From positions 27,930,001 to 27,994,000 of the forward strand of contig CM044320.1 in NCBI GenBank assembly GCA_024291935.2: a DNA stretch of 64,000 bases. Direction: 5' to 3'. Made by a program: the position numbers and the translations under genes. Shown here piece after piece: positions 11,895-24,535 of this stretch. This stretch comes from Okapia johnstoni. Lineage: Eukaryota > Chordata > Mammalia > Artiodactyla > Giraffidae. Within the stretch, counting starts at the first letter, position 1. Each line of letters starts with the position of its first letter. The notes under the pieces are model-generated. The model was not told the DNA's origin and searched no databases. It saw nothing but the letters and a program-made list of their open reading frames with translations.

Positions 11895-12773
11895 ATGTAT
11901 GCTTAAATGTAGCTGTCTTAAGACATGATGTGCCAAGGCTCTTTAAAATCTTTTAAATGTTATGTATCTCTAGTACATGTTGTTCTTTTGTTACTTTTGA
12001 GTTTTTTAGGAGCTAAATCACCCAAGATGGATAATGCACTGCTTTACCACCAGAAATGAGCTTGGGCTATGACCAGTAATCTGAGGCAAATTGTCTTCCC
12101 ATCTGTAATACAGGAAGGCAATAGGATGTAATATTTACCTGTCTGAAAATAGTTATAATCATTAGAGTTACTTTTTATTATATGTTTTTATCTAGAAATT
12201 TGCCCCAGAAAAGCTTACGTCTTAGTGTCGCCTATACACTTTTCTTCCTAGCCTTTCCTAGGACTATATATTTAAAACTTAATTTACCCTTAAAATTGTC
12301 CACCAATGTGACCATAATTTCCAGATACACTGAGACATTTCTAGGCTAAGATCCAGTTTAACAAATGATAAGTGTCCCTACCAGAAAACAGAAACTTCAA
12401 ACAGAGTTTACCTTCACCCTCTTCCTTTCACATATAAACAACTTATTCTGCCACACAAATAAACAAAAGGTAGAATAGCAGATTCAAAGATAGGTTCACT
12501 ACTTGGGTATGTTTCTGACATTTCTGAATTTATTTATTCTGAATGAATATCTGAATTCACGTTGGTAGTTCAACCAACTAGCCTCATCTAGCCTGAGTTT
12601 TAACAAGATTTACAACATAAAGAACAAGAGCTTAGAAACCACAAATGACATAAGCTCACTGGTAAACACAGAGATAAAAGGAAGAAAGGGGATAGAAAAA
12701 GAAACCAGAACTTTTTCAAAATGAAGTGCCTTGTATGGACTTTTCATAAATTGTTGTATTTCATATGCTGTTG
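11895..12773. other. Intergenic, nothing recognised
   Basis: AT-rich sequence without a supportable gene or repeat name. Confidence 0.45.
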
Positions 12774-12938
12774 GGCTTCCCTGATAGCTCAGTTGGTAAC
12801 GAATCTGCCTGCAATGTGGGAGGCCTGGGTTCGATCCCTGAGTTGGGAAGATCCCCTGGAGAAGGGAAAGGCTACCCACTCCAGTATTCTGGCTTGGAGA
12901 GTCAGGCATGACTGAGTAACTTTCACTTTTCCCATTTT
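12774..12938 (+). mobile_element. Bov-tA SINE
   Basis: tRNA-like head ('gggcttccctgatagctcag') and body. The copy has lost part of the body between 'cttggaga' and 'gtcaggcatgactgag'. Confidence 0.9.
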
Positions 12939-13474
12939 AGAATGCAAATAAAAATTACACCATCTCACTAAAATCATTATATTCTCATAAAAGTAGAGGA
13001 AATGACAGATTGTTACTATCAAAAAGTTTCTAATCTGTGAAACAAAAATGCTGGTGAACCAAGCCAATGCAGAATTCAGTCTACATTTTTTCATACTTGT
13101 CCTACATTGTCATTTACGTTGTATATTTGGAATACTGAAGCAGCTGCTGTCAGCATTTGAATTAATTCTAACACTGAAATCCAAGTGACCTAAATTTCTC
13201 TGAAGCGTCAGAAACTGCCAAGAAAACATCTTGAGAAGTCTTGGTAGGCTTCCTAGATCGACTAAATAGGAGATATGTAAATCTCTCACTGGATCTTAAA
13301 AAGATTAGACTTCCACCTGGCATATAACAAAAAATGAAATGATTGATGTAAAGTGCCAATCTGAGAGCCTGACATGTTTCAATAATTGGTAGTTTCAGCT
13401 GCCTCTATTGCTAACAAAGTAACTGAAAAGTGAAGTTGTCAAGCTTGAGTTTCATCTTGTCCACATCCTGCCTC

Positions 13475-13647
13475 TAAGTATCTAGGAGACAAGAGATGTG
13501 GGTTTGATCCCTGGGTCCGGAAGATCCTCTGGAGAAGGAAATGGCAACCCATTTCAGGATTCTTACTTGGAAAACCCCATGGACAGAGGAGGGTTCTGCG
13601 GGGTTGCAAAGAGTCTGACGTGACTGAAGCAACTTGGCATGAGCAAG
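13475..13647 (+). mobile_element. Bov-tA SINE, 5'-truncated
   Basis: Starts inside the tRNA-like part ('gtttgatccctgggtcc') and runs through the body to 'gtgactgaagcaacttggca'. Confidence 0.85.
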
Positions 13648-13989
13648 ACATTTTCTACTTTCTATCCTCATTTCAAATACAGGACATGTAATTCTATTTA
13701 TTTATTGACTTATGAGAAGTAAATGGCTGTTTTGAAGATTTAAAATTCTATACTCATTCCTGAAATCATCATAAAGAGGTTGCTTCTGTTTTCTATCAGC
13801 TTCTTCCGGCCTCTCCCCATCCCCACACACCCCTCTCTTCCTCCTCAGTAGAACAAGGCTGCCTTTGTCTCCTGCAGAATTGCAACTTGGTAGGAGTTGG
13901 TGGGGAGGGGAGTGGTTAATGAAGCAGGAAATGTCGTCCTTGCCTCCTTTGGCCAGGATTGATATTTGAAATTGACGGTCTCTGGTGAC

Positions 13990-14450
13990 CACTTTCAGGA
14001 GTCTTGGGCGATCCCACCCCTCATTCACGGTCTCTCACCTGTAGCATCCTGGCAAGGTACATGCACCTCCGCTAATTGATGAGGCACAATTTCTCCTTCA
14101 AATTTCGAGGAGCAGCATACACATTCAGCCTCTTTCTACTGGGATCTCAGCATCGCTCCATATAATCCAGTTCAGATGTAAGACAGCCCCAAACTAGCTC
14201 TGGTTGACCCACAACTGACTGGGACGTCGCTCCTTTTTGAACGCAGCCCTCTCTTCTTTCCACCTCCTGGCAGGTGGATCCTCCCACAACCTTTTAAACT
14301 TCTTCAGCAGGAGTCGGAGACCAGTCCCTGTGTCATCCAAATTGCAGAGGACAGATTAAACCACTCACAGCAAACTTCTTAAAGTCATGCTCGCTCACTG
14401 GGCTTGAGTTTGAGAGAAAGACCGCCCCCACCCTGCCCTGAAATCAAGAA
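13990..14450 (-). promoter_or_regulatory. Candidate promoter and first exon of an upstream minus-strand gene (SLCO1A2?)
   Basis: This block is free of recognised repeats and has more CpG than its neighbourhood. On the minus strand it carries a GC box (complement of accgccccc near 14,420), then about 350 bases ending in CTACAG|GTGAGA, a good donor with the junction at 14,039/14,038. In human, long SLCO1A2 transcripts start between IAPP and PYROXD1 on the strand opposite to both, at a distance of the same order from PYROXD1. That is positional inference; I do not recognise the exon itself. Confidence 0.25.
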
Positions 14451-16569
14451 GGATGGCAGGAAACTGCCATGAAGATACTAAAACCTTCTGTAACATTAGT
14501 CTGATTAGAACAGCACGTTCTGAGCCAACATACAAGCACACAGGTCAGTGGTGTAAAACTGAGTCCATTACAACATCCAGTAAAACAGAAAATGTGTATA
14601 TGATAAATACATTAATAATAGTTCATCAGGAAAAAATAGAGCTTATTTAATGAATGATAGTGGTATCATAATTTAATTGCTATCTGAAAAGAAAATAGAC
14701 TGCTAGCCCTGTCTAAATATCATGTTTAAAATAAAAAGAGCAAAGGATGAGAGACTTCAATGTAAAAGCATATATATACATATGCATTTTTTTTAAGTAG
14801 AAAAGTGCTAGGATTGGAAAAAATTTCTTCAAAAAAACCAAAGAAACTTTAAAAAACCATAATGGAAAAAGTTCTCAAAGTTGAATTCATCATAATACAA
14901 AGTAAACAAAGGCAAAAAAAATTACCTTAAATAATGTTTGAAAAACAGAGCTGGAGGAAATGTTTAAAATAGATATAAAAAGCAGGAGGTTATATCGCTA
15001 ATGTGAAAAAAAAAGAGCTTCTACAGATTGATTAAAAAAAACAAACATGGGTATGGACTGAGGTTCATAAAAGAAGAAATGCAAATAAACAAAAAATGTA
15101 TTAAAACCAGTTTATGAAAGATGCTAAGTCTCACTAGTAGACAAGGAAACACAATTCAAAACAATACAATACTCTCACTTTTTCATATAATAAGTTAACA
15201 AAATTTTAAAGATTTATAATATTCAACATAATGGGGTATAGAAACAGTAGGGTTGTGAATTACAGCACACATTGTTTCTGTAATTTCAGTTTTGAAAATC
15301 TGTTCTATAGAAATAGACATATTTCAAAGAAAAAAAATAGGCCAAGAATGACTGAAACACATTTGCTGACCTAGAGGAATACCCGGAGTAGACAGTTTAA
15401 ATGAATACAGTAGCAAGTCAAGTCATGTATCTAATGATGATCCTATTCCTGTGAATAAAAGTAGGAGAGCACATGTATATAAATTCATACAATTATATTC
15501 GTTCTATATATTTTTACATGTAAAAAGATATTCACCAAGTTGACTTTGTCTTTTTATACTTTTTTTGTGCTATTTGGCTTTGAAAAACTAACTTTCTCAT
15601 TTTTGAATTTTGAAAGAAAATTCCAACAAAGTGTGTGTGTGTGTACATCTGTGTACATCAGTATAGTATAGACTATTAATGCTCTAGGATTTCAGGGGAG
15701 GGAGACAGGTATATGGAAAACATATGGCTTGATCGAAACTTGAAGGATGAACTTGGAGGAACTGGATAAACAAAAGGGGGCTTTTCAGATGATAGAAAAA
15801 ATCAGGAAGCAAATATTATCTGGATCATTTAGACTCACTTCAAATATTCTAAACCACTGGAAACTATGTATTCGGAAAAAATCAATATATTTTGTGATTG
15901 AAAATCAACATCTGTATTTCCATTTGTCTGTGAACAAGCAATAGTGCTACTATTACACGATCCTACATTAAATAGAATTGGTGTCACTATCAGGAAATCA
16001 AAGACAAATTAGAAAACCCAAGGAGTCTTATATTTCTCAGCGGTAAGTCTACCTTTTATTTTTCCCAACCAGAAGTGATGAACTACAACCCACAACAGCC
16101 CAAATAAATGAACTTCCTTTACCTTAGTATTCACCATCACCTTCATTCATTGCTGCCTCTATACTGTAAGATACTCACACTTTTTAAAATTATATATTGA
16201 GTAAGCAATATGAATTAATATCTGCATACATGTAAGCTGGAGCTTCTTGCTCTCCAGAGAATCAGAGCTAGAAATAAAAGAATCTCTGTTTACATAAGTT
16301 TTAATCCTTTGGTAAAATTTCTTTGGCTCTGAAGGCTGCATGAAACAGGTGAGAGAAAAGATTAGTCAACTGGAACCTCCTTTCTGTTTTGTTTTGTCTG
16401 AACAGTTAACCCTTACCCGGCCAGAGCTCTGACTATGACATCGTGTTCAGAGACTACAGGAGAACTCAGTTAAAGTGTTCATGTTACTTAACTAGCTGAA
16501 CCTCTTTTCTGAATTTTTTTCTTTTATGCTTTAAGAAGTCTTTTGTAAATCAAAGAATTACTTACTGAT
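14451..16569. other. Intergenic, nothing recognised
   Basis: Very AT-rich, with A-runs near 14,790-15,100 and a short (GT)n at about 15,631-15,643. No exon or repeat family named. Confidence 0.45.
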
Positions 16570-16583
16570 TTACTCATTCAGTA

Positions 16584-16774
16584 GGACTTCCCTGATAGCT
16601 CAGTTGGTAAAGAATCAGCCTGCAATGCAGGAGACTCCAGTTCAATTCCTGGGTTGGGAAGTTCCCCTGGAGAAGGGATAGGCTACCCACTCCAGTATTC
16701 TGTCCTGGACAATTCCATGGACTGTCCATGGGGTCGCAAAGAGTCAGACTTAAATGAGTGACTTTTGCTTTCAC
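16584..16774 (+). mobile_element. Bov-tA SINE with 14-bp target-site duplication
   Basis: Head 'ggacttccctgatagctcag' and a shortened body. The direct repeat ttactcattcagta flanks it at 16,570-16,583 and 16,775-16,788. Confidence 0.95.
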
Positions 16775-17002
16775 TTACTCATTCAGTAAAGTAAGAGGCT
16801 AATATACTAAGCATGAGTTCAATTTCTCGTGTGACTGGAAAATGTAAGAAAAGATAATATCACAAAAAGAAATAAATTTGAAGAACAGAGTTGTTTTAGG
16901 CAGGAACATTCATTTCTACTGGGTGCCACCACCGTTTTTGAACAGTTGACTGAGGTGAGAAAACCACCATTTACCAATAATTCTCATGATAACTTTCTAC
17001 CT

Positions 17003-17215
17003 GGGCTTTCCAGGTGGCTCAGTGGTAAAGAATCCGCCTGCCAACGCAGGAGATGCAAGGGGTGAGTTCAATCCTTGGGTTAGGAAGATCCCTCAGAGAA
17101 GGAAATGGCAACCCACTCCAATATTCTTGCCTGGAGAATCCTATGGACAGAGGAGCCTGGAGGGCTACAGTTCATGAGGTCACAAGAGTCGGACACAACT
17201 GAGCAACTGAGCATA
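17003..17215 (+). mobile_element. Bov-tA SINE, full length
   Basis: Complete head ('gggctttccaggtggctcag') and body ending 'gtcggacacaactgagcaac'. Confidence 0.93.
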
Positions 17216-17547
17216 CACACAACTTGCTCGCAGAACTGGATGAGCAAAATATTAGGGACAGTGTCAGTTGCCGAGGTGGTCTTATCCAAATGGAATTTGA
17301 GATGAAGTTTGAAGCATAGTTTGGACTGATATGTTAAAACATGGAAACATAATACAAACATATTGTGATGCTTAAAAGTGCCAGCTAGACCCAGCTCCGT
17401 CACTGATGAGCTGTGATCTTCAGCAAATTCATTAGCCTCAGTTTTTTATCTATGCTATGGGATAATTATAGCACTAATCAGAAAGAATTGCTAAGATTAT
17501 AGTTCTTTCTTTCAACAAACACTTGTTGAGTGCCTATTCTATGCCAA

Positions 17548-17754
17548 GGGCTTCCTTGGAGGCTCAGTAGTAGAGAAGCCACCTGCAATGCAGGAGACGA
17601 GGGTTCAATTCCTGGGTCAGGAAGCTTCCCTAGAGGTGGGCATAGCAACCCACTCCAGTATTTTGCCTGGAGAATTCCATGGACAAAGGAGCCGGGAGGG
17701 CTGCATTCCATGGTGTTGCAAAGAGTCAGACAAAACTGAAGTGACTTAGCACAC
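17548..17754 (+). mobile_element. Bov-tA SINE with 12-bp target-site duplication
   Basis: The direct repeat attctatgccaa lies at 17,536-17,547 and 17,755-17,766, either side of a full-length Bov-tA. Confidence 0.95.
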
Positions 17755-17890
17755 ATTCTATGCCAAATGCTATTTTAGGTACTAAGGATATAATAATAAG
17801 CAAAGTAGTTTAAATTTCTACTTTGTTGGTTCTAGTTAAAGGAAGGGTGAAAATAAGCAAGTCAACATAGTAAGATTAAGAGGGACTCTT

Positions 17891-18062
17891 GGGACTTCTC
17901 TGGTTGTCCAGTGGTTAAGAATCCACCTTCCAATGCAAAGGATGTGGGTTCAATCCCTGGTTGGGGAACTAAGATCCCACATACTGCGGGGAGCCCCTGT
18001 GCCAAAAGGAAGATCCCACATGCCACAACTAAGACCCAATGCAGCCAAAAAATATAATAAAT
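17891..18062 (+). mobile_element. CHR-type tRNA-derived SINE
   Basis: 'gggacttctctggttgtcca', 'gggttcaatccctggttgg' and 'aactaagatcccacatactg' in CHR order, ending in 'cagccaaaaaatataataaa'. Confidence 0.85.
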
Positions 18063-20217
18063 ACATGTTTTAGAAAAACCCCACTGAAGGTGAGTTCACA
18101 ATCCAAAACCGTTTAAAAAAAAAAAAAAAGCAAGCAATTCACTGTGAGATTTTTTTTTAAGCAAAAAAGATATTTATTCCTTTTAATGAGAACACTTAGG
18201 ATTTACTCTCAACAACTTTCGTGTGACATAGTGTTAATCAGATGAGTCATGTTTAACCTTACATCCCTAGGACTTATTTATCTTATAACTGGAAGTTTAT
18301 ACCTTGAACCACCTTCATCCAATTCCCCCTCCCCCCGATTCTGAACCATTTTGAGTTCAGATCGGTAACTCCTATCAGCTCTGATTTTGCTCTTTAAAGC
18401 CACAAAACTACTCTAGTCTCTCTTGCAGCAACTCTTTAAATATTGAAGAGAGCCATCTTGTCCTATCATCCCGTTTTCTCTCATTGTATTAAAACTTTGT
18501 ACTTCCTTCAGCCCTGTCACAGCAGTGTGTCAGGTCTCTTGGACATCTGAAGAGAAGCTTCGGTGGGTCAGTGATCGCCCCGAGGCTGGCCCAGGAGGAG
18601 CGAGAGTTCCAGGGGTGCTGTTATCAGAGCCTGGTGAGCCAGGGCTCTATCTCCTCAGGCCAGGAGGTCATAAATCAACATAGGTTCAACAAACCTTTCC
18701 ACACAAATCATCAGCTTCTCCACCTCCTTTCTGGAAATCAGAGACACTCTGAACAGAAACAAACAGCTTTAGTGAGATTTGGGGTGAAAACTCATCTATC
18801 AAACTATTGATGGGAATCTAAGGAAATCCTGTGTGGTGACCACCTCAGGCTGTATCCTCTGCTAAAGGCTCAGGAAGAAGGCAGAGGTAAGCTCTTACCA
18901 CTGAGTCGGACAACCTGACCCTGAATATAGGAGCATGACTTTACTTTCTTTCAAAGCCTGATAACTGGCCTTACTTCCTTCAAAAAACTAATGACTTATC
19001 ATTTTGAAAATAGCAGTCCAACTCTCCTTACTCTTGCCTTCCTCCAAGATTTTATTCTTCTGCTTTTTGTTTTGTTTTACCTCTAAATCCAACCTTTTCC
19101 CCCACCTACATTGTTGCATTTCCCAATTGCCTTTTGGCAGCACAAAGAGCAGATGATAAAAGAAACCCACAGATCAGTTAAGTACCTCCAAAAGGATCAA
19201 TATCTAAATGTCGAGAGATCTTGAGTTCTGTAAGAAGGACTCTTTTCCCTTCACTAGACCTATTTAATAAATACATTTTAAAAGACAGAAGATGTGTATA
19301 TGTGTATGTGTAAATACTCAACAACCAAATCAATTGCAGCATTTTTTTTCTACCCAAATACCATTTAGTAATTTTCAGATATTTCTTGTACTCCTCCTCA
19401 ACCTCAGAAGGTGATGTTTCTGTCACTGTTTTCAACCTGTTTAAGTAGTTTGAGGAAAAATGGGCACAAAAATATCTGCCCACCTGCAGTTCTGTGGACA
19501 AAAATCTGAGAACTGCTTTGAAAGTGAGAGGGGGTGGAGCAGGAAGTGCTCTGATCCTTCTGGTCACCTCCATTTCCGGCTTTCCTTTCTCTTAAGAAGC
19601 CCCAAGTGGCAGAGTTTTTTCCTATTGTCTGATAATGATAGTTAATATTTATCAACTATTCCTTCCGTGCTACGAGCCATTCCCAGAATAGAAGTGTATT
19701 AACTCATTTAGTTCTCTCAATGAATTCATCAGGTCGCTGGGACACATAGGCAAGCTTTAATGTCATCAAGATCAGATGGCTGGGAAACTGAAGAGGAGGG
19801 ATTTAAAGCTGAGTTCTGGCCGCTGAGTTCCAACAGCTCAGCTTCAGAATCACACACTGCACTAACTTTCAAGAGCTGCCATTAACTTAGCAAACAGGTG
19901 GGAAAGAGCATTACAATAATTTTGCAGAGATTTGTATATTCTGTTTCCTTCTTGTGATGCAATATATATACACTCTTAGAGTGTTCAAAGCCTTGGAGAA
20001 CCATACTTCTGAAAACATATAAGTTTGTACATTTTAACTTTTATCATATGAAAACATAATCCCATTGCCAATATTTGCCAATACCCCAAGACACCCCTAT
20101 CCCCTCCCTGAACCATCCCCTTGTCCAAACCCCTAGTCCATCTCCTATTTCTCCATCTTCTGGCAGGATCATCCAGAGGTTTTATGAAACAATTTAACCA
20201 GATAATTTTTAGAAGGC
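18063..20217. other. Intergenic, nothing firmly recognised
   Basis: Mostly unique-looking. A moderately GC-rich patch lies at about 18,540-18,670 and a (TATG)-type repeat at about 19,291-19,313. The minus-strand frame at 19,178-19,573 shows no domain and lacks codon bias. Confidence 0.4.
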
Positions 20218-20228
20218 ATAAATGTCAT

Positions 20229-20452
20229 TGTGCATGAATGCTCAATCATGTCTAACTCTTGGCAGCCCCACGGATTGTAACCCACCAGACTCCTCTATCC
20301 ATGGGATTTCCCAGGCAAGAATACTAGAGTGGGTTTCCATTCCCTCCTCCAGGGGATCTTTCCCACCCAGGGATCTAACCCCCATCTCCTGCATCTCCTG
20401 AATTGGCAGGGAGATTCCTTACCACAGAGCCACCTGGGAAGCTCTTAAAAAA
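20229..20452 (-). mobile_element. Bov-tA SINE with 11-bp target-site duplication
   Basis: Minus-strand Bov-tA flanked by ataaatgtcat at 20,218-20,228 and 20,453-20,463. Confidence 0.94.
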
Positions 20453-20589
20453 ATAAATGTCATGAAGAGAAGCAAACAGCATGATGATACAGAGAGTGCT
20501 TAAGAGGTATATATTTGGTGGGATTATCCGGGAAAACCCTTGAGGAGATAATACTTGAGCTTAAATTCAGAGATTTGGGGCACAATAAA

Positions 20590-22250
20590 GGACAGAAATG
20601 GTATGGACCTAACAAAAGCAGAAGATAGTAAGAAGAAGTGGCAAGAATACACAGAACTACACAAAAATATCTTCATGACCTAGATAATCACAATGGTATG
20701 ATCACTCACCTTGAGCCAGACATCCTGGAATGAGAAGTCAAGTGAGTTTTATGAAGCATCACTACAAACAAAGCTAGGGGAGGTGATGGAATTCCAGATG
20801 AGCTATTTCAAATCCTAAAAGATGATGCTGTTATAGTGTCACACTCAATATGCCAGAAAATTTGGAAAACTCAGCAGTGGCTATAGGACTGGAAAATGTC
20901 AGTTTTCATTCCAATCCCAAAGAAAGGCAACACCAAAGAATAGTCAAACTACCACATGATTGCACTCATCTCACATGCTAGCTAGCAACGTAATGCTCAA
21001 AATTCTCCAAGCCAGGTGTCAACAGTACATGAACCATGAACTTCCAGATGTTCAAGTGGGATTTAGAAAAGGCAGAGGAACCAGAGATCAAATTACCAAC
21101 ATCCATTGGATCATTGAAAAAGCAAGCGAGTTCCAGAAAAACATCTACTTCTGTTTCATTGATTATACCAAAGCCTTTGACTGTGTGGATCACAGAAAAC
21201 TGTGGAAAATTCTTCAAGAGATGGGAATACCAAAAGACCTTACCTGCCTCCTGAGAAATCTGTATGCCAGTCAAAAAACAAGAATTAGAACTGGACATGG
21301 AACAACAGACTGGTTCCGAGTTGGGAAAGGAGTGTGTCAAGCCTATATATTGCCACCCTGCTTACTTAACTTATATGCAGAGTACATTATGAGAAATGCC
21401 AGGCTGGATAAAACATAATCTGGAATCAAGATTGCTGGGAGAAACATCAATAACCTCAGATATGCCGATGACACCACCCTTTTGGCAGGAAGTGAAGAGA
21501 AACTAAAGAGCCTCTTGATGAAAGTGAAAGAGGAGACTGAAAAAGTTGGCTTAAAACTCAACACTTAGAAAGCCAAGATCATGGCATTTGGTCCCATCAC
21601 TCCATGGCAAATAGATGGGGAAACAATAGAAACAGGGACAGACTTTATTTTCTTGGCTCCAAAATCACTTCAGATGGTGACTGCAGCCATGAAATCAAAA
21701 GATGCTTGATCCTTGAAAGAAAAGCTATGACCAACCTAGACAGCATATTGAAAAACAGAGACATTACTTTGCCAACAAAGGTCTGTCTAGTCAAGGCTAT
21801 GGTTTTTCCAGTAGTCATGTATGGATGTGAGAGTTGGACTATAAAGAAGGCTGAGCATCGAAGAATTGATGCTTTTTCACTGTGATGTTGGAGAAGACTC
21901 TTGAGAGTCCCTTGGACTGCAAGGAGATCCAACCGGTCAATCCTAAAGGAAATCAGTCCTGAATATTCATTGGGAGGACTGATGCTGAAGCTGAAACTCC
22001 AATACTTTGGCCACCTGATGTGAAGAACTGACTCATTGCAAAAGACCCTGATGCTTGGAAAGACTGAAGGCAGGAGGAGAAAGCGACGACAGAGGATGAG
22101 ATGGTAGGATGGCATCACCGACTCGATGAACTTGAGTTTGAGAAAGCTCTGGGAGTTGGTGATGGACAGGGAAGTCTGTCGTGCTGCAGTGCATGTGGTC
22201 TAAAAGAGTCAGACACATGAGTGACGAACTGAACTGACTGAAGTGACTTA
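20590..22250 (+). mobile_element. BovB (RTE-clade) LINE, 3' 1.66 kb with reverse-transcriptase region
   Basis: 5'-truncated copy of the ruminant BovB retrotransposon. The longest open piece (20,960-21,418) covers reverse-transcriptase motifs: 'FIDYTKAFDCVDH' (motif A, near 21,158-21,196) and the 'GVCQAYILPPCLLNLY' stretch (motif B). In the same frame, after a TAA at 21,416-21,418, comes YADD at 21,461-21,472, the catalytic motif C. A later frame (21,604-21,885) carries the conserved 'MVFPVVMYGCESWTIKKAEH' C-terminal segment. Stops at 20,941-20,943, 21,416-21,418 and 21,566-21,568, plus frame changes, make it non-functional. The 3' end is the Bov-A-like 'gagtcagacacatgagtgac'. Confidence 0.95.
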
Positions 22251-22878
22251 AACTGCCATGAGGGTGTGACTCAGGGCCTCTCTCTGAGCCTGCCCATATG
22301 TCTATTTACCCATAGTGTATTCTTTTTCCTCTTAACAAACTACTTTCTTCACTACTTCCCTTCCTTGTGGAAATTCTTTTCTTCAAACTCAAAGGGCCAG
22401 GGCCCTTGTCACCCACTACCGGTCTACAGGTTAGGATCTGGTGCTCTCACTGCCAGGACCCAGCCTCAATCTCTGAGTGGGAACCCAAGCCCAGCTCTAT
22501 GTCATTGCAGGCCAAGGCCATGGGAGATCATATCCATGTGTGGCTGGCATCCTCGGCTTTGACAATAATTCTGAGATCGCAGTTGTGTCTTTGAGCTGTA
22601 TGGTACAGAAGCTTCCCTCAGAATCTGTACATGCATCTTACGTCTCTTTGAACATCAGACACGTTGTAGGTGTTCTTCTCATGCCATTGCATAAGTTCTT
22701 TCCTCACTGTGAGCTATGATGAGTCAGACATGGTCCCTCATAACTGTTTTCTGTGCTCTATTTTTTCTTTTAATGTGGAAAACAACTCTTTTAGGGGAAA
22801 GGGCTTCTTTTTCTTCATGTGGGAAAAAATTTTTATTTTAGGGACCTCAGAAACAGAGGATTAGATTAATCACACTCA
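22251..22878. other. Intergenic, nothing recognised
   Basis: Contains a somewhat GC-rich part at 22,390-22,560 with overlapping short frames in several phases. Overlap of this kind with no preferred frame argues against coding. Confidence 0.4.
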
Positions 22879-23110
22879 TTGTTTCACAATTTATTCGCAT
22901 CATTGTCCACAAATGGTATGTTCTTATTCATAAGATCTAGAATAAACTACATCGAACCATGTGGTTTTCCCCCACCAACCCACTTCCTGTTTTATCCAGC
23001 CCAAGGTAACCACCCACTTGAGTCTGTTTTCATTGTGAATCTTTTATCATTCTCTTGCTTCCATTTTTATATAATTTTGCATGTATATATAATTCTGAAG
23101 AGTGTGTGCC
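22879..23110 (-). mobile_element. Possible old L1 3' fragment
   Basis: The 'gtgaatcttttatcattctc', 'ttgcttccatttttatataa' and 'tgcatgtatatataattct' series resembles the reverse complement of old L1 3' ends. Diverged; low certainty. Confidence 0.3.
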
Positions 23111-23249
23111 TGCATATACACGTGTAGATATTTAATTGTTCTAAACTTTATAAAGAGCTTCAGGCTGTATGTAATTTGAGAGGACTCAAGGTTTTCACTT
23201 ATTGCTATGATCCATCAATTTTATTGCATACCACATAATCCAAATTAAT

Positions 23250-23435
23250 TTGTTTGTGTGTGTATGTGTGTGTGTGTGCGTGCGTGCATGCATGCGCATG
23301 CTCAGTCATGTCCAACTCTTGCAACCGCATGAACTATAGCCCACCAGGTTCTTCTGTTGATGGAATTTTCCAGGCAAGAATACTGGAGTGGGTTGCCATT
23401 TCCTACTCCAGGGAATCTTCCCGATCCAGGTAGGG
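23250..23435 (-). mobile_element. Bov-tA-type SINE fragment with (TG)n/(TGCG)n head
   Basis: A TG/TGCG/TGCA microsatellite (about 23,251-23,295) runs straight into a minus-strand Bov-A body ('gctcagtcatgtccaactct' to 'ccgatccagg'). The tRNA-like head is missing. Confidence 0.88.
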
Positions 23436-23877
23436 CAGAAATTTTTGTCTGTTTTATTCACCGATGTATCCAAGTAACTGGAATAATGTCTGACATGAAG
23501 CAGATGTTCAGTAAATATTTGTTGAATGAATAAATGCAACAAAAACTTTCAAATGACACTAGAATGGTCATACTGATTTGCATTTGCATAACCTAAATGT
23601 ACTTCTCTTAGTTCATTTTATTATATTTTTCATTATAAAAGTAAAACATGCTTTTGAGAGTACATTTGGGTAATTTTGATTAATAAAAACTTCTGAAACT
23701 GAAGAAATATATTCAGATTCAGAAACTGACCACATTAAATCATTAAACTGAATCCATGATAACTGGAAAGAAAACAAAGCCACCACTTGGAAACCAGTTA
23801 TATTTATATAGCTACTCCAATCAGATCTAGGCATAGAGATAAGCAGATAAACATCTAGAAGTAGATATACAGGTATT

Positions 23878-24097
23878 AGGCTTCCTGTATAGGTGGCTCA
23901 GTGGTAAAGAATGTGCCAGCAACGTAGGAGTCAGAGGAGACTCACGTTTGATCCCTGGGTTGGGAAGATTCCCTGGAAGGGCATGGCAACCCACTCCAGT
24001 ATTCTTGCCTGTAGAATCCCATGGACAGAGGAGTCTGGCAGGCTACAGTCCATAGAGTCGCAAACAGTTGGACACAAATGAGGCAACTTAGCACGCA
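23878..24097 (+). mobile_element. Bov-tA SINE, full length
   Basis: Head 'ggcttcctgtataggtggct' and body to 'gttggacacaaatgaggcaa'. A short ggtatta repeat on both sides may be its target-site duplication. Confidence 0.92.
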
Positions 24098-24445
24098 TAC
24101 GGGTATTAATTATAAGTTAATATGTTCAGTGGCCTACTTCCTGTTCACTGTTAATCAGCCTCAGTGTGAAAAGGGTAGCAAATCGAAATCTATGTCTGAT
24201 AAAATATGTCACACCCTCTCACAAAGTAAATTTATCAGAAAGATTTATTTAGACTGGATTTGCAGGAATGATTACCAGTGTGGTTAGGAATGGCATATGG
24301 AAATCAGGCTGTCGGCAAGGTCCCCAAATTATAAATTACATCATGCCTACACCAAAATTTTGGAGATAAATTACAGTGAGAAATGTCACAATAAATCAGT
24401 GAACTCCTTTGAACTAAAAGTCACTTATTTGATTTTGCAAATGTG

Positions 24446-24535
24446 AGACTCTGCACTTCCAATGCAGGGGGTGTGTGAGTTTGATCCTTGGTTAGGGAAC
24501 CAAGATCCCACATGCCTTGCGGCAAAAAAAAAGTC
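24446..24535 (+). mobile_element. CHR-type SINE, 5'-truncated
   Basis: 'cacttccaatgcaggggg', 'gtttgatccttggttaggg' and 'ccaagatcccacatgcc' followed by an A-run. Confidence 0.75.

Noticed and set aside
13702..14028. A 108-codon minus-strand frame just beyond the candidate donor at 14,039
   Set aside because: No known domain and mixed composition. It would need read-through of the donor. Kept only as part of the candidate promoter finding.
21645..22118. A 157-codon minus-strand open frame
   Set aside because: It is antisense to the BovB at 20,590-22,250. The same antisense peptide pattern recurs over the other BovB copies.
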